Below are positions 35,826 through 57,709 of a stretch of DNA of 64,000 bases, in pieces. The stretch lies in assembly GCF_036884655.1 (NCBI RefSeq), contig NC_088340.1, forward strand, positions 1,688,001 to 1,752,000, read 5' to 3'. The position numbers and the translations under genes were made by a program. Source of the DNA: Musa acuminata AAA Group. Taxonomy: Eukaryota > Streptophyta > Magnoliopsida > Zingiberales > Musaceae. Positions within the stretch are counted from its first letter, which is position 1. Every line of letters begins with the position of its first letter. Below the pieces are notes generated by a model, which worked only from the letters and a program-made list of their open reading frames with translations, ran no database searches and was not told the DNA's origin.

Positions 35826-36869
35826 TTTAGGACTCCTAATTACTGAATTTTACAAAGGCAAGTGTTCACCACTAAATTCTCAATTAAAATCTCAAAAGCT
35901 TTGATGACGAAATCCCCTACTAATGATTACTATTCATTAATACCACTTAAAAGAAGATTAAATGGCATAATACATTCTCTTGGTTGTATAATAGCACTAT
36001 TTTAATAGCATTTTAATTGTATAGGTGACAATGAGAGATTCAATGGATGACCTTGGATTAAGAGTACCATGGATACTAGATCTAGGTCGCATAGTGATTG
36101 ATGAAATCAAATGGTGTACATATCAAACCAACTCATGTTCAAATTGGCCAGTCCACTGAAATGGGCACATGATTTCCTAGGGCGTCGACTAATAAGTAAA
36201 TTTATCTCAAGATAATCATATGCATGATTTGCAGATTATAGTTTACAATCTTAGCAAACCTTGTTAGTGTTCCTTTTTTCTCTTATGGCGCCATCCATGT
36301 CTGAAATAAACTAACCTCCAAGAGATAATTGACATGAAAGCTCTCAAGCTACGGAAGATTTTTTTTCCCGTGAAAAAAAAGTGACAAAAACAAGATTTGA
36401 TTCTAAAATTTTACAATCAATTATCAATATATTTACCAATTAAACTAATTAATATGTTCAGAATTTGTCAAATAAGATATTTAACCAGATCTGATACACT
36501 GATGTTGTAGCTCGATCACGAGGACACGGAGATGAAGAGTGACAGAGTGAATACGAATCGCAAACAAAAGAAAATGTCAAAGCCACAGAAAAGAAGAGGC
36601 GACCGCTTTGTCGAACTCGGGGCATCGAAACCGTGCTGACACCAGGTTTATCACGTCAAGAACAGACCGCCGAATAGAATGACTTCATCGGGTTCAAGAC
36701 AAGCAATTAACATATCACTAAATAGGTTTTGAGATCTAAAAAAAATCTCAAGTAAGCCAAGAATAACATCCCGATCTTTACATCGCAAAGAGTGAAGAAA
36801 CTGCAGCATGTATCGTCATGGAAAGTAGAACATGGAAACAAGGAACACAGCGTAACAGAGAGGGGTAAT
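35826..36869. other. Spacer, no gene seen
   Basis: AT-rich to about 36480, then more balanced to 36870. The balanced half lies downstream of a possible minus-strand transcription start but has stops in all minus-strand frames. Confidence 0.4.
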
Positions 36870-37004
36870 ACCTGCCTCTCGAATGACGATCAAATGAGAG
36901 ATCGGAAGCGAGCGCCGCCTCCTCCTCTTAGAGATCCACGACGCCAAGAGAAGAACCTTGAGAACGGGAAGGGTTTGGTATTTAAAGAATTGGTTCGCCA
37001 CGTG
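36870..37004 (-). promoter_or_regulatory. Candidate minus-strand promoter with G-box and leader exon
   Basis: On the minus strand a G-box (CACGTG, 36999-37004) is followed by a TATA-like CTTTAAATACC (36977-36987). A GC-richer stretch then ends in GAGGCAG before GTATTACC (donor near 36870), which looks like a non-coding first exon. No coding exon follows before PHT2;1, so it could start a long non-coding RNA or be a relic. Confidence 0.3.
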
Positions 37005-37259
37005 TCTGGTTCGGATATTGACTAGACGCAAGAGAGGCCGAACAGTACCAGACCTGCAAACGGGTTCGTAGTACCCGAAGTGGATCCGAACCCGTGGACT
37101 AACGGGTCGAAATAGCGGGTCCAGCGAGTACGGGAGGAGAACAGAGATCCTTATCCAAACCATGCGAAGGAAACACAAACATCACTTTTTAGGGGTTGTA
37201 ATGGCATCATACTAAGTCGTTCCACCTGGTACATCTATAGTTGAAGTCCCACACTGCTA

Positions 37260-40200
37260 TTAGTAGTCTTGAAGCTGTGCTGCACGGCTCGTCAGGGGGA
37301 CGAAGCGCACGGAAGCCTCACTGTAGACGTGGACGGAGCCGTCGTCATTCTTGTCGACCACCTTAAGATTCTGGAAGAAGTTGCCAACGGGGATCACCAT
37401 CCTGCCGCCAGGCTTCAGCTGCTCCAGCAGTGCTCGAGGGATGTCGGGGGACGCAGCGCCAACGTGGATGGCGTCGTAGGGTGCCAGTTCAGGCCATCCT
37501 TTCCTTCCATCTACGGCAATTACAGAAGAACAGAGGTCATGAAGAAAGAAGAAACTTCCTAAACCCTCTTCTTTCACTCAATATATGTGTCTGAAACATT
37601 AGGTGTTTCAGAGATTTCACCTACTGGCAGCATGTATTGAACAACACAATAAGGCTAAGTATCAACAATGTCAAGATTGCATCAAAACAAATGACAAGTA
37701 GATAGACATTGTCTACGAACGTAAACTTTTAGATGTAATAGTTCCATCCCTTATCTATTAGCAAAGATGTTGTACTGGATTTGTCTTTTCTTATCTATTA
37801 GCGAAGTTTATAGTTCCATCCTTTCACTTTCAAACCCTCAAAAAAATATTTTCTCAAGTCGCCTTCCTCGGTGACTGCTATACCATTATCAAGCACAATA
37901 TCATCCCTCCAAGGAGAGAACCTGTAAGCACTCTTTGTCAGTGTAAAACACCCATGAAGACCATCAGATTGACATACCTTTATTGACTATCCTCAACCTT
38001 CCCAACTCTTCTATTGTTAGAATTATTTAGGTCTGCTTTATATTCCACAATAATGAAAATTATGCTGAAGACATTCTATACCAAGAACAGAGAAGTTCAT
38101 GTACCAGCAGCATGCACAGAGAGGGAACCTTCATTCAATAAAGATGATGCGGCACTTCTCTTGATGCTGTTGATGGAAGAAGCAACCAGTTCAGGAATGT
38201 GTTCAACTCCCACAGTGCGGCCTTGCGGCCCGACCATCATTGCAAAACAAGCTGTCAAATATCCAGTCCCTGTTTCAAAATCACAAGCAGGTGTCAACTT
38301 AAATCCGCAATGGCAATGATGAGTATAAACCTAATCTCTCATACCTTACAGCAGTAATAAATCCAAAAGATGGGTGTGAAACGAAAAATTAGACGATGCT
38401 CAAGAATGCATTTAACCAATGAGAATTTGTGGGTCAGTGACAACATTTTTTTAAATAACTTTGCGCGAACACAGATATTGTGTGCTCAAAGCTTAACACA
38501 AGAAAAATGCCCCACCTACAGCAGCTTCAGTCCAGGCGATTTCTTCTACATCATTCAGTGCTGATGTATCGTATAATGTTTGCAATTGCTAGATAAGATG
38601 CCCAACCATATTTTTGTCCATTTAAAAGAACATCATGCCGAAACAAATTATAAAAGGACACAAGTACTCAATGACTAAAGAAAAAGCCCAAACAAATTAT
38701 AGAAGTACTCAACCAAACAGATCAATGGGCAGGTTAGGTTTAACATGCTATAATAAAACAAATTCCATGAGAACAAACGTAATTAAGAAAAAGACCTAAA
38801 CAACCCTTTATAAACATCTAGCATCATAAACCAGTATAGCTATATATTATAGCAGATACTTAATATGTGCCTAATTCCAAAAAATCATCAAATTCACATT
38901 TGTAACAGCCTTATCAAGTTAACAAAAACCTAACACAAAAACAACGAGGATAATAAGTGTTGTGTATCACAATTCCATCCTCGTAAAAATACATCCTCTC
39001 AAGTGCTACTTTTTTCATATTGTTGTCGTCACCTACAAAAAGATAGAATGCTGATCATATGTGTGCAGTTTGCCAGGCACGCTAATATTTTTTATCCCAA
39101 TATTAACTATAAAGGTAATATTGATGCAAATGGTATCCAATTTAGAAGAAAACCATAGCAATTGATGAATCAGAAAAATAAGCTCACTGGCTAAATGATG
39201 TAGAATGCACCTGAGCCAACATCCAACGCACGCATTCCAGGTTGTAGATGTTCTTCCAGTAGTTCGAGACAAGTTGCATGCATGTGAGGTGCAGATATGG
39301 TTGCATTATATCCTATTGGCATAGGGCTGTCAACATAAGCTGGACTTCCTTCAGGTACAAATAGGCCTCTATCGACAATCTGCATTACTTCAGCAACTTT
39401 ATCTGACTTGATCATACCATAGTGCTTTAATTGCTCCACCAATCCTTCCTTTTTATCCATCGAGCCTTTTGTAGAGAAGTGCTGGGTACAAAAAGGGGAA
39501 AAAAGAGTTTTTCCATAATAAGAGAGAAAAACAAAGACACAAATAGTGTAGCAGGTGACTCTTAATTGAACAATTAAAATCTAATAGCTGACAGAAACAT
39601 ACACAGACTCGCACCCACACACACCCACCCAAAGAACAGAAATAAACTGAGAGATGCATCGATAACAATTATACAAACTGATGTAATGGTCACAAGTTTT
39701 ACCAATGGAAAGCAGCACCAAAGAAAGCACATATCATAGGACTCCCCGAGGGGAGAAATGATAAAACTCAAAGTGCAAATAAGAGGAGAATCGACAGAGC
39801 CTACGGAACCATCATAGTTTTTTTAACTTGATATCTTTAAGCAATCAGATTTAAGCTGCCAGCATTCTTGCATAACAATAAAGCTAGCTTGTCAGCACTA
39901 GTAACCCAATATATATGTATACAGCTAGTTTTTGCTCTGATACCATGATAAAGAGGATGATAAAGAACACCGGATGTAATAAAAAGTGTAGACTCTGATG
40001 CCAATGATAAAGACCATCAATCCCAAAAGCTAAACCAGTTAGAAGCACATCCTACATTAAATTTCAAGCAATTAGAAGAAGCATGGAGGAGGCTCACTTT
40101 TTTTGCGTGTCTGCACTTTTGGCTATCAGTAAAGAGCAATACTTTCATATAGATAACAATGGGTTTTCTTTTAGTAGCCTCCTTAGGAACAAATCCCCTA

Positions 40201-40506
40201 CATGATTCTACTCAACAAGTGCTAAAATACCAGCAGTAGCTTCAATATTAGGGTGCTCGGCTAGTAACTTCGCATGATGCGGATTAGGTTTAAATCTAAG
40301 GAAGAATTTACATGGGAAAGGAAAAGATAAGATGAGGCTAGTCGCTGTACCTCCATTCCGGACGAGAGATTGAAACGGAGGGAAGCACGGGAAGAGAAAG
40401 CGAGAGAGCGGTGTTGGAAAAGGGAGGAGTAGAGCGGACGGGGACGCGACAAGGCGACGGCAGCTAGCGCCACTGCGTAGCAGCCGGCGTGAGGCGGAGA
40501 GAGCAT
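37260..40506 (-). CDS. PIMT: Protein-L-isoaspartate O-methyltransferase
   Basis: Four exons on the minus strand (40506-40351, 39481-39211, 38269-38105, 37510-37260; GT-AG, phases agree) give 280 residues. The enzyme methylates isoaspartyl residues with S-adenosylmethionine and starts repair of aged proteins, notably in seeds. The core shows the SAPHMHA motif, SAM motif I (ALDVGSGTGYLTACF, with exon 2/3 joining inside GSG), PYDAIHVGAA, LKPGGRMVIPVG and the end VRFVPLTSRAAQLQDY. Residues 1-50 are an extra Ser/Arg-rich leader typical of organelle targeting. Met51 (SSGMEHFS) matches the start of cytosolic forms, so two products from one gene are plausible, as described for plant PIMT2. Exon 1 and the upstream DNA are GC-rich; intron 1 (869 bp) holds a primer-binding-site-like sequence. 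The gene lies 775 bp downstream of ELP3 on the same strand. Confidence 0.96.
39934..39945 (-). mobile_element. LTR-retrotransposon primer-binding-site-like sequence in PIMT intron 1
   Basis: The minus strand reads TGGTATCAGAGC, identical to the usual plant initiator-Met-tRNA primer site next to 5' LTRs. Surrounding text shows no intact LTR or polyprotein, so at most a remnant. Confidence 0.35.
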
Positions 40507-41281
40507 CGCCCCGGTGCTGCCGTATATAACCTAGTCGACCGGGGTACCGCTGTCGCTCTGGCTGATGCAGCCACGGGTAAGTGCCACCCTCGCGGGCTGC
40601 TTCGTCGACAAGTGGCCACGTTGCGCAGCGCCCGCGAGGACCGCGAGGTGGCTTAGGTCGGTCGCCGACTTGGAGCTCCCTCGGCTGCCAATGCGAGCCG
40701 GACCTCCATACTTGAAAGGGCAGCCCAATTAGGGCACATAAAGGTTCCCGCCAGACCGATCCGAGCCGAGCCGGCCCATTTAATCATCTTTAATTTAATT
40801 CTTTTTATTCATTGAAATCATCCTTGGATGATGTCTCTATATAATAAGCTCTTTGGAGCTTAATAAACATTGAATCTAATTACATAGATTTCATTGAATC
40901 CATTTTCGACCATGAATCCCAAACATGACCAGCAACAAGATCTCAGATCATGAATCCCAAACATGGTAAGTGTTTATTAACAGTCTAAGCACGAAAGTTA
41001 GGGAAAGTTAGGGCAATCAATTTAATCTTAGTACAATCTCTTATTTTCCACCAAAGATAAAAAAGCTGTTCTTGTGAAGGAAATATCATACCAGTCTCCA
41101 CAAGTTTGAGTCATTTCGTGCATTCTGAGACACTGAGTTTGTGACAGATTAAAAAGAACTGCTGTGTTCAGGATGCACAAACATACAGAATGGCAAGAAC
41201 AACAGTTGCCAGTAAATCTCACAAGCTTGTTGATTTTAACTTGCAAACTCTGATGAAGTATACATGTGTATTTTCATGCCG
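40507..41281 (-). promoter_or_regulatory. PIMT promoter and ELP3 3' spacer
   Basis: 775 bp between the ELP3 stop and PIMT start. The 240 bp next to PIMT are GC-rich (likely 5' UTR and core promoter); the remainder is AT-rich and likely contains the ELP3 3' UTR. Confidence 0.5.
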
Positions 41282-50765
<9,484 letters not shown>

Positions 50766-53700
50766 TCACTTCACTTCATCGGTGTCATGGAGAACCAGTG
50801 GCCACTTCACTCCATCGGTGTCACGGTGAACCGGTGGCGGCTTCCAACAATCAGAACAGAGGTATTCGAGGAAAAATGTCTCAACATATGTGCAATCTTT
50901 AACGCATTTCCCACATTGAACACACCTGCCGATGCAAACGTCACAAGCTCTGCAATGATTAGGACCCTTCTCTTGACAACTCTCTGATGGGCAGTCATAA
51001 ACAAGCTTGTATCTGTGACACACCGGACACATTTCAATATCAAGGATGCAGTCATCATAGCAAGCAGGAGATAGGCGATGGATGTGGTAGAACCGCGGGT
51101 TCCGAGTTTGGCCTTGCTGACGTTGGTCCACACCTAGCAACATCTTCAGCTCTCCATATTGTTGCGGCGATATAATGAAAAACCCACCAAGCTTGAGGTG
51201 CTCTATTCCTGGCATACCACGGGATTGGAATGCTTTTAAGTTGTTTATGATGCCATCAAGACTTAGTCTCACACATCCGGGAACACTTAACTGCATAGCC
51301 CCAAAGAGAAACAAACATTAATATAATATCACAAAAGCCAAATAATTAAAAGTATGGCCAGAAGAAACCTAAGTAGTCTACAGATTACTCTAACCCAAAT
51401 TATCTAATACCACTATATAACAGGGACAGAGTCCTCTGGTGATTTATCTGATCATCCACAAGGAAGCTAATAGCACCAGGACTACAAAAGATCAAAAATG
51501 CAAAAAAGCAGGACCAAATGCTTTGCTTTTTTCCTTTTCACTAGATATGATTCACAGAAGTGCAAATCCTATCTTTAAAAAGTAAAAAAAATTGTGACTT
51601 GCAAAAAACAAATAAAGAAATTTTCAGCAGAGAAACTTTAAGTCATGCCATGCTCATAGAAATGTAGGAGCTTGACCATAGGGTAGTTACATCAATTTCA
51701 TCATACACAATATCTTCCCATTTTTCTTTACACAAGAAAACAATACTAATCAAATCCCTAAGATTAAACTACAAGGAACTGGATAAATAATGAATCATGA
51801 GAAATAGACAGGCAGGATCCACAAACCCCAAGACTGACATAATTTCAAAGAAGCAACACTAGAAATGGATGACTGGATTTTCAAGCCAAGAAAGTTGTAT
51901 TCCTAAAAGTAAACTGAGCCATGAACTAACAGAACCCTCAACTTCCCCGTATATTAAAACCCTTTAATCCAGTCAAGTTACGAGTAGAATTCAGCACAAA
52001 TAGCAGTCATTTCAAGACCGGTCAAAACTACAAGCAACTATTTATCAAACAACCTTACACTCAATAGCTCTAGTAACTCTCTGCACGAATAAATTGACTG
52101 ATTATTCATCCACAAAAGTCAAGCTACTGTTAACAAAACTTAAAGAAAAATGAGACATGCATGGTTAACTACAAATTCCTAAAGTTGGTAAACGAAATCA
52201 CAAAAAATACATACTATTAACTATTAAGAAAATAACAATCCTTACACATTTTCCCTGATATCCATGTACCATGAAAAACATATAACAAAAGTGACAGATC
52301 TCTGGTCCACCTCTCCATTTTCTGAATGATTTTATCACATCTACCAAGAGGGGTGATAACAAGCCTATGCTATTGTCTTCAGTTACTCCCTACTCAGCTA
52401 TCAACATGCTATGCAGGTCGAGTCCCGAACAAATTCAAGCAAGGCTAGGGTAGGCCACGTCCCCCAACCCAACTAATAAGAGACATCATTTAGACATCTT
52501 CACATCCGTTTCTGCTAAAATGTTTCACCAAGGCAGAACCAGATAACAATCCTCTATTATTCCCATTCAATACGTTTAATTTATCTCTTGTGACTTTAGC
52601 AGGAGCTCAACTCCAATTTAGGAAATGGCTACTGGTCATTGGTGGTTTATCTGATAGGAAACATAATAATTTCCATCTACTGGGCCTCAAATTCTTCAAT
52701 TTACCCTTTCCTAGATTTCAAATTCAGTTATTACACATGGAAAGGAATTACAAGAGAAACTTTTATCTAGTGGATTTAAGGTTTTAAATTGTTGATATGA
52801 CATTTATTGATCTCAATAGCTCAACAAGATATGGATTGTCATTGGTGGTTTATCTGATAGGAAACATAATAGTTTCCATCTACTGGGCCTCAAATTCTTC
52901 AATTTACCCTTTCCTAGATTTCAAATTCAGTTATTACACATGGAAAGGAATTACAAGAGAAACTTTTATCTAGTGGATTTAAGGTTTTAAATTGTTGATA
53001 TGACATTTATTGATCTCAATAGCTCAACAAGATATGGATTGCCATTCAAATAGAACAAAGAAATAATTCAAATTCAATTAATAGGCATGGACAGAAATAA
53101 CAGAAGCAGCAGAAATCTAGTTGATTTAAGGCACATTTATTGGTTTCGATAACTCAATAAACAAGATCTTTCATTCAAATAGAGGAAAAGCAGTTCTGTC
53201 ACATTGTCTACTAGCCAACACGACCTTAAAAAAACTAGTAAAACCGCAAAAGAACATTTACATAATTAATATCATAAATGACAGAATTCTCTCTATACAG
53301 TTACTTCACTTTAGCACGGTAGATAGTCTCATGTCAATACCATATTTCTAAGAACCACTGAAGCCTAAATAGAAAATCTTCATGTGTCTAGCTGACATCA
53401 AAGAGTGTCTAATCTATCTCAAGAAATAAGTACCAAAGAATATTACTAACCCCTCAAACATAGTCATGATCAGAGAAAGATGGAAACTTAAATAATCATG
53501 TAAACACACAAAACAGAACTATGCAATTCTTGTATTATGCAACAAATTCTTCATAAGAAAAAAAAAAGTTAAAAAATGCAATAAAATAATAATATAGAGC
53601 TATTTCTGCTGCCAAAACAAAATGTCACAAAAAATTATATTACTAACCACATCTTTGTTGGAAACTCAGATCTGTATGGTGCACAACATTAGATTTGATT

Positions 53701-56558
53701 GCAAAAAGATGATGCAAAATTATACCTCCAAAAGAGAATTACGTTACAAAAACTGGCCCCAACAAACAAATGACCAAGATGCCATGAGACATGACAGCAC
53801 GATATACTACATTTATGCGGATACGTGGTACACATTAAGATATCCAGAAAAATAAACTAGGGTATAAAATGTGATAAAGCTTGAGAATTACATTAAATCA
53901 TATGGAATGGCCAAAGAACTTACTGAAGGATATCCGTACAGTTTAAAGAACCTAAATAAGTGATAACAGTAAGAAATAAACAAAAATTCAGCCAGATTGA
54001 CATAGAGTTACCATAGCACATGTATAAAACTAAAGGGGACGACAAATGTACAACAAGATCACCTGACCTAGAAACACAACCAACTGCTTGTCGGTTCACA
54101 GTGAGGAATAACAATAATGACCTAGTGAATAACGCTTCTCTAATGCAGAGACTGCAGACAATAAATCTTACACAGCCTTACCCAGCATGCAAAGAGGCTA
54201 TTTTCATACTTAAAACTCCAAACACCCCAATCAGAATGAGAACCACAAGAACATCAAACCTAGAAACACAACCCATTACTTGTTGGTTCACAGTGCATAA
54301 TAAGAATGATGACTTAGCACATAACGCTTCTCTAATGCAGGGACTGCAGATAGTAAATCTTTCAGAGCCTTACCCTGCATGCCAAGAAGCCATTTTCATA
54401 CTCAAACCCCAAACACCCAGATCAGAACGAGAATCATTACTAAGATGCCAACACGAGATCATTTAGTAGGAAGCATCTAATTTCAGCATGCAAAATTGGC
54501 CACCTTATTTACCTAATTTATGCTATCAAAGTTGCATATTCATGATAAATAGTCATATGAATCTTATACTTCCTTAGCCACTTTCTCATAATGTTCAGGC
54601 CTTATATTTTGCAATTACCTTTACCATCTATGTTGTAATACTAAATTTGGAATATCTACACATTTAAGGATGATAAAGACATCCAATTCTCCATTTCCCA
54701 TATTTTTATAATATTCCCACCTAATTAACATATATGCCTTGCATTATCCCTCATGCCTGGGCTCTGAAAAAATAAGCCATGTTGCCTTAACGTGCCATGG
54801 GAAAATCTTGCAACCTGGGTGACCAGAAAGGATGCATATTGATCTTCCCCAAACCCATATTGATGACAGCAGCATTAGGTCACTTTTCTTTTATACTTTG
54901 ACAACAAGCAATAACTTTTAGATATTGGATGAAGAAATAGTCAAAAGACTAGAAGACCCAACACAAAGTAGGGAAGCATGTAATGAAGAAACATATGGAA
55001 GCATACTTTAAATTCTTGCAAAAACATTGGAAGACAATCCAGATGTTCAAGAACACAACAATAAGCATCAAACTTTCAGCTTATTGTTTGTAAATTTTTT
55101 GCTGTGCTTCTAAAGTAAAGCAATTTGAACACAAAACAATCCAAAAGATTAAAATGCCAAGAGTTAAAAAAAAATTAAATCTAAAATATAAATGCATTTG
55201 CGCATATAAGTCCCCTGTAATAAACTAAACAACAAAAAGGCATATGAGTATCACATTAGAAAAATTTTGCATTGATGGCTAGAAGAACACTAAGTAATGC
55301 TACAAAAGTATGTTAATTAGAGCAAAATGTCCACCGCCATTAAATGAAAGGAAGCAGAAGAGAGTTTCCCAATCTTCTTAAATAAGTTCATTACTTTGCA
55401 TGATCAAACATGATCATTCAACTAAAAACTACCTCAATAAAAACAATATATCAATCACCAACTACATACCACCTTCTTAGTTTTCAAACAATCTTTAAAG
55501 ATTATAATAGAGTTGATATAGGTCATGGCTTGTCAATAAATATTTTCAACCAAAGAAACAAGTTTTGATTTGTTGTTATGCAACAAAATTGCCACATAAA
55601 ACTGATACATGGTATCAACATGATAATTTTCATTTCCAATAAGGTCACCAATAAATAGAATCAAATAATCTATAATAAATGAATCACAATGATGATAAAT
55701 TCACCTCTCCTATAAATTTATATAAAAAGTAAATGATCTGTTGTTAAGCAGTATAAATGTAGAGAAAACAAATGAATCATAACACAAGGAGAAAATACTC
55801 AAAAATAAACAGAGGATGACGGAAACAGCAAATGGACTTAAACAAGTTTCCTATTCATTAACACTAACCTTCTTCAGCCGAGGACAATTGTCCAACACCA
55901 GCTTCAGGCCATCATCTGTGATTTTTGAACAACTTGACATGCTCAAGCACTGTAGATACTCTCGTGCTTGCAGTGTTAGCCTCAGCAGAATATCATCTGT
56001 TATCTTCTCACTCAAAGGAGAATTAATATGCATACACCTCCACAAAAGATTATCCCTCTGAACAGCCAACCGCAAGGACCTGCAGACCCCTCCCATCGAG
56101 AGGAGACTCTGAACATCCATATACGCAAGACAGAAGAACAGGCCGTCATGTGGCATGCCAACATCTTCGCTGGAGAAGGCTTCTGAATGATTGCAGTTTG
56201 AAGATTGTCCGGCATCCGAACCAGATTCCAAGTTTCCAGATTGAGCCTCATGAACAGAAAATTCTGTCGAGCTCTCATTGACCCAGCCATCACATCCTTC
56301 CATCCAACCATGATGGCAAAACTGGGTTTCAGATGAGTACAACAAAGTCCACCCAAACAAGTCACCGAGCCCCATCCCGAATGGGTCCTCCGGTAGCAGA
56401 TCAAGCGGATCGTACGCGACTTCGACATCGGCCAACCCACTATCAGTCTCCCAACGAGAGACAAGAGGGCTCCTCTCACATCTCAATCGAGAGGACTCAC
56501 CATCGGTATGAATACATCGAGTAGAAAATATAGAACAAGATGGGAAATTCAACGCCAT
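50766..56558 (-). CDS. SKIP14: F-box protein, SKIP14-like, with cysteine-rich C-terminus
   Basis: Two minus-strand exons, 56558-55869 and 51290-50766 (both phase 0, GT-AG), give 404 residues. An N-terminal region with acidic PLDLLPEDPFGMGL text is followed by an F-box at about 137-175 (PHDGLFFCLAYMDVQSLLSMGGVCRSL), expected to bind SKP1 in an SCF ubiquitin ligase. Two or three LRRs follow (CLSMSSCSKITDDGLKLVLDNCPRLKKLSVPGC), and the intron falls inside them. The C-terminus has 13 cysteines between residues 318 and 378 in CxxC pairs (CPVC, CRAC-DVC, CVQCGKC, CSDC), a zinc-binding type arrangement characteristic of this small plant family. The last 20 residues contain a short internal repeat (HRDTDGVKW / LHDTDEVK). 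The 4.6 kb intron holds two tandem duplications. The name is by family resemblance. Confidence 0.9.
52635..53180 (+). repeat. Tandem repeat, 203 bp period, two near-identical copies plus a diverged third, in SKIP14 intron
   Basis: The block starting 'gtcattggtggtttatctga' at 52635 recurs at 52838 with only one to three changes over about 200 bp. A third, shortened and diverged copy (about 53041-53180) shares 'atctagt(t/g)gatttaag' and 'gacatttattg' type text. The high identity of the first two copies implies a recent event on top of an older one. Confidence 0.95.
54067..54440 (+). repeat. Two-copy tandem duplication, 192 bp period, in SKIP14 intron
   Basis: Blocks starting 'cctagaaacacaacc' at 54067 and 54259 align to about 54440 at roughly 85 percent. 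The period is exactly 64 codons, so one plus-strand frame stays open through both copies and produces a 148-codon ORF with an internal peptide repeat (NASLMQ...PYPAC(K/Q)EAIFILK). Differences hit all codon positions, which argues against protein selection. Confidence 0.92.
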
Positions 56559-56999
56559 GGTACTGTAACCCTAACGCACCCAAATTCAATCTTTTTCAAC
56601 CCAACTTCTGTACCAAAATCAAAAGAAAGAATTTTGACCTATACTCCGATTTTTCAAAGATTGCTCTTTTTTTATATATGTATGTACCTTGGTAAACCTA
56701 ACCTAATCTAAATCACAGAACCCCAAGAAAACCCTCAATTTCGGATGGCAAACAAAAAAACCAGCCCCAAAAATTTCATCGAGCCCTCTTGAGCCGGATC
56801 CTAAACAGAAAAAGACATGGGGAAAGGGAAGGATCATCAACCAAGCACCAACAGCACCCAGAAAAAAGATTAGCAGTCTAATCCAACTTCCGACCCAACC
56901 CTGATACGTTCTCAAGAACAAACCTTTCCCTCACATCAATTCATCTAAACATCAAATTAGACCAACAAAAAAAAAAGCTAAAAAATGGAATTTTTTTAC

Positions 57000-57190
57000 C
57001 GGAGCAGATAAAGAAGGATAGCAATTCCACCACAGATCCGAGCAATAAAATCGTACGCTGGGAGGAGAACAACTGATGGCGGAGGGAGAGGAAATCGAAG
57101 GGCTTCGGAGAGAACGGAGAAGAAAGCACCAAAGCTTCTATTTCTCCTCTCTCTGCGGCCAGGGGGAAGGGACGAAAGCGTAGCAATCGA
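57000..57190 (-). promoter_or_regulatory. Likely non-coding first exon of SKIP14
   Basis: Pyrimidine-rich on the minus strand, ending in GCTCCG followed by GTAAAAAAAT (donor at about 56999). Together with the AT-rich stretch up to the ATG at 56558 this looks like a 5' UTR exon plus leader intron. The acceptor was not fixed. Confidence 0.45.
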
Positions 57191-57495
57191 AAAAGAACAC
57201 GACGCGTCGCCCCAATTTAGCATTAATGGGTTTTGCGTACATCACCCTTGCGAAGGCCACAATTACAAATCCATCCCTCGAAGATCCAAAATTCCATCTT
57301 AGTTCATGGATTCTAAACTCAGGGGCATGCATGTAAAACTATTTAGCTTTAAAGTTCGTGTAACATTACACGTTGTGCGAGAGAAGGACTTGATGAAAAT
57401 AATTACAATGTAATGGGTATGATCGCAATTTAGCCTTTATTGCATATTATTATTACTACTCGAGGAGGGAAGGGCAGAGGGTAGTCGGAGACGGA

Positions 57496-57553
57496 CACGT
57501 GTCTGATTTGAGGGGACGCGGGCGGTTTCTGCTACCATGTTTACCGACACGTG
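57496..57553. promoter_or_regulatory. Paired G-box/ABRE elements upstream of SKIP14
   Basis: GACACGTGTC centres on 57496-57501 and GACACGTGGC on 57548-57553, about 50 bp apart. A third ACGT core (CCACGTCGGC) followed by GATAAG lies near 57680-57700. bZIP and bHLH factors bind such sites, and clustered ACGT cores are the usual layout of ABA- or light-responsive promoters. Confidence 0.55.
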
Positions 57554-57709
57554 GCGGTGGCTCTGGAGTGACCCTGGCCGTTGGATGTATGAAGGATCAG
57601 GCGCGGTGGGTTTGGGATGATCTGTGCCGTCGGATCGACGGAATTGATGGGAGGGAATTAGGCTCTGTGCGCTCCCGGCCCGCCACGTCGGCAGATAAGA
57701 GATGAGCCC

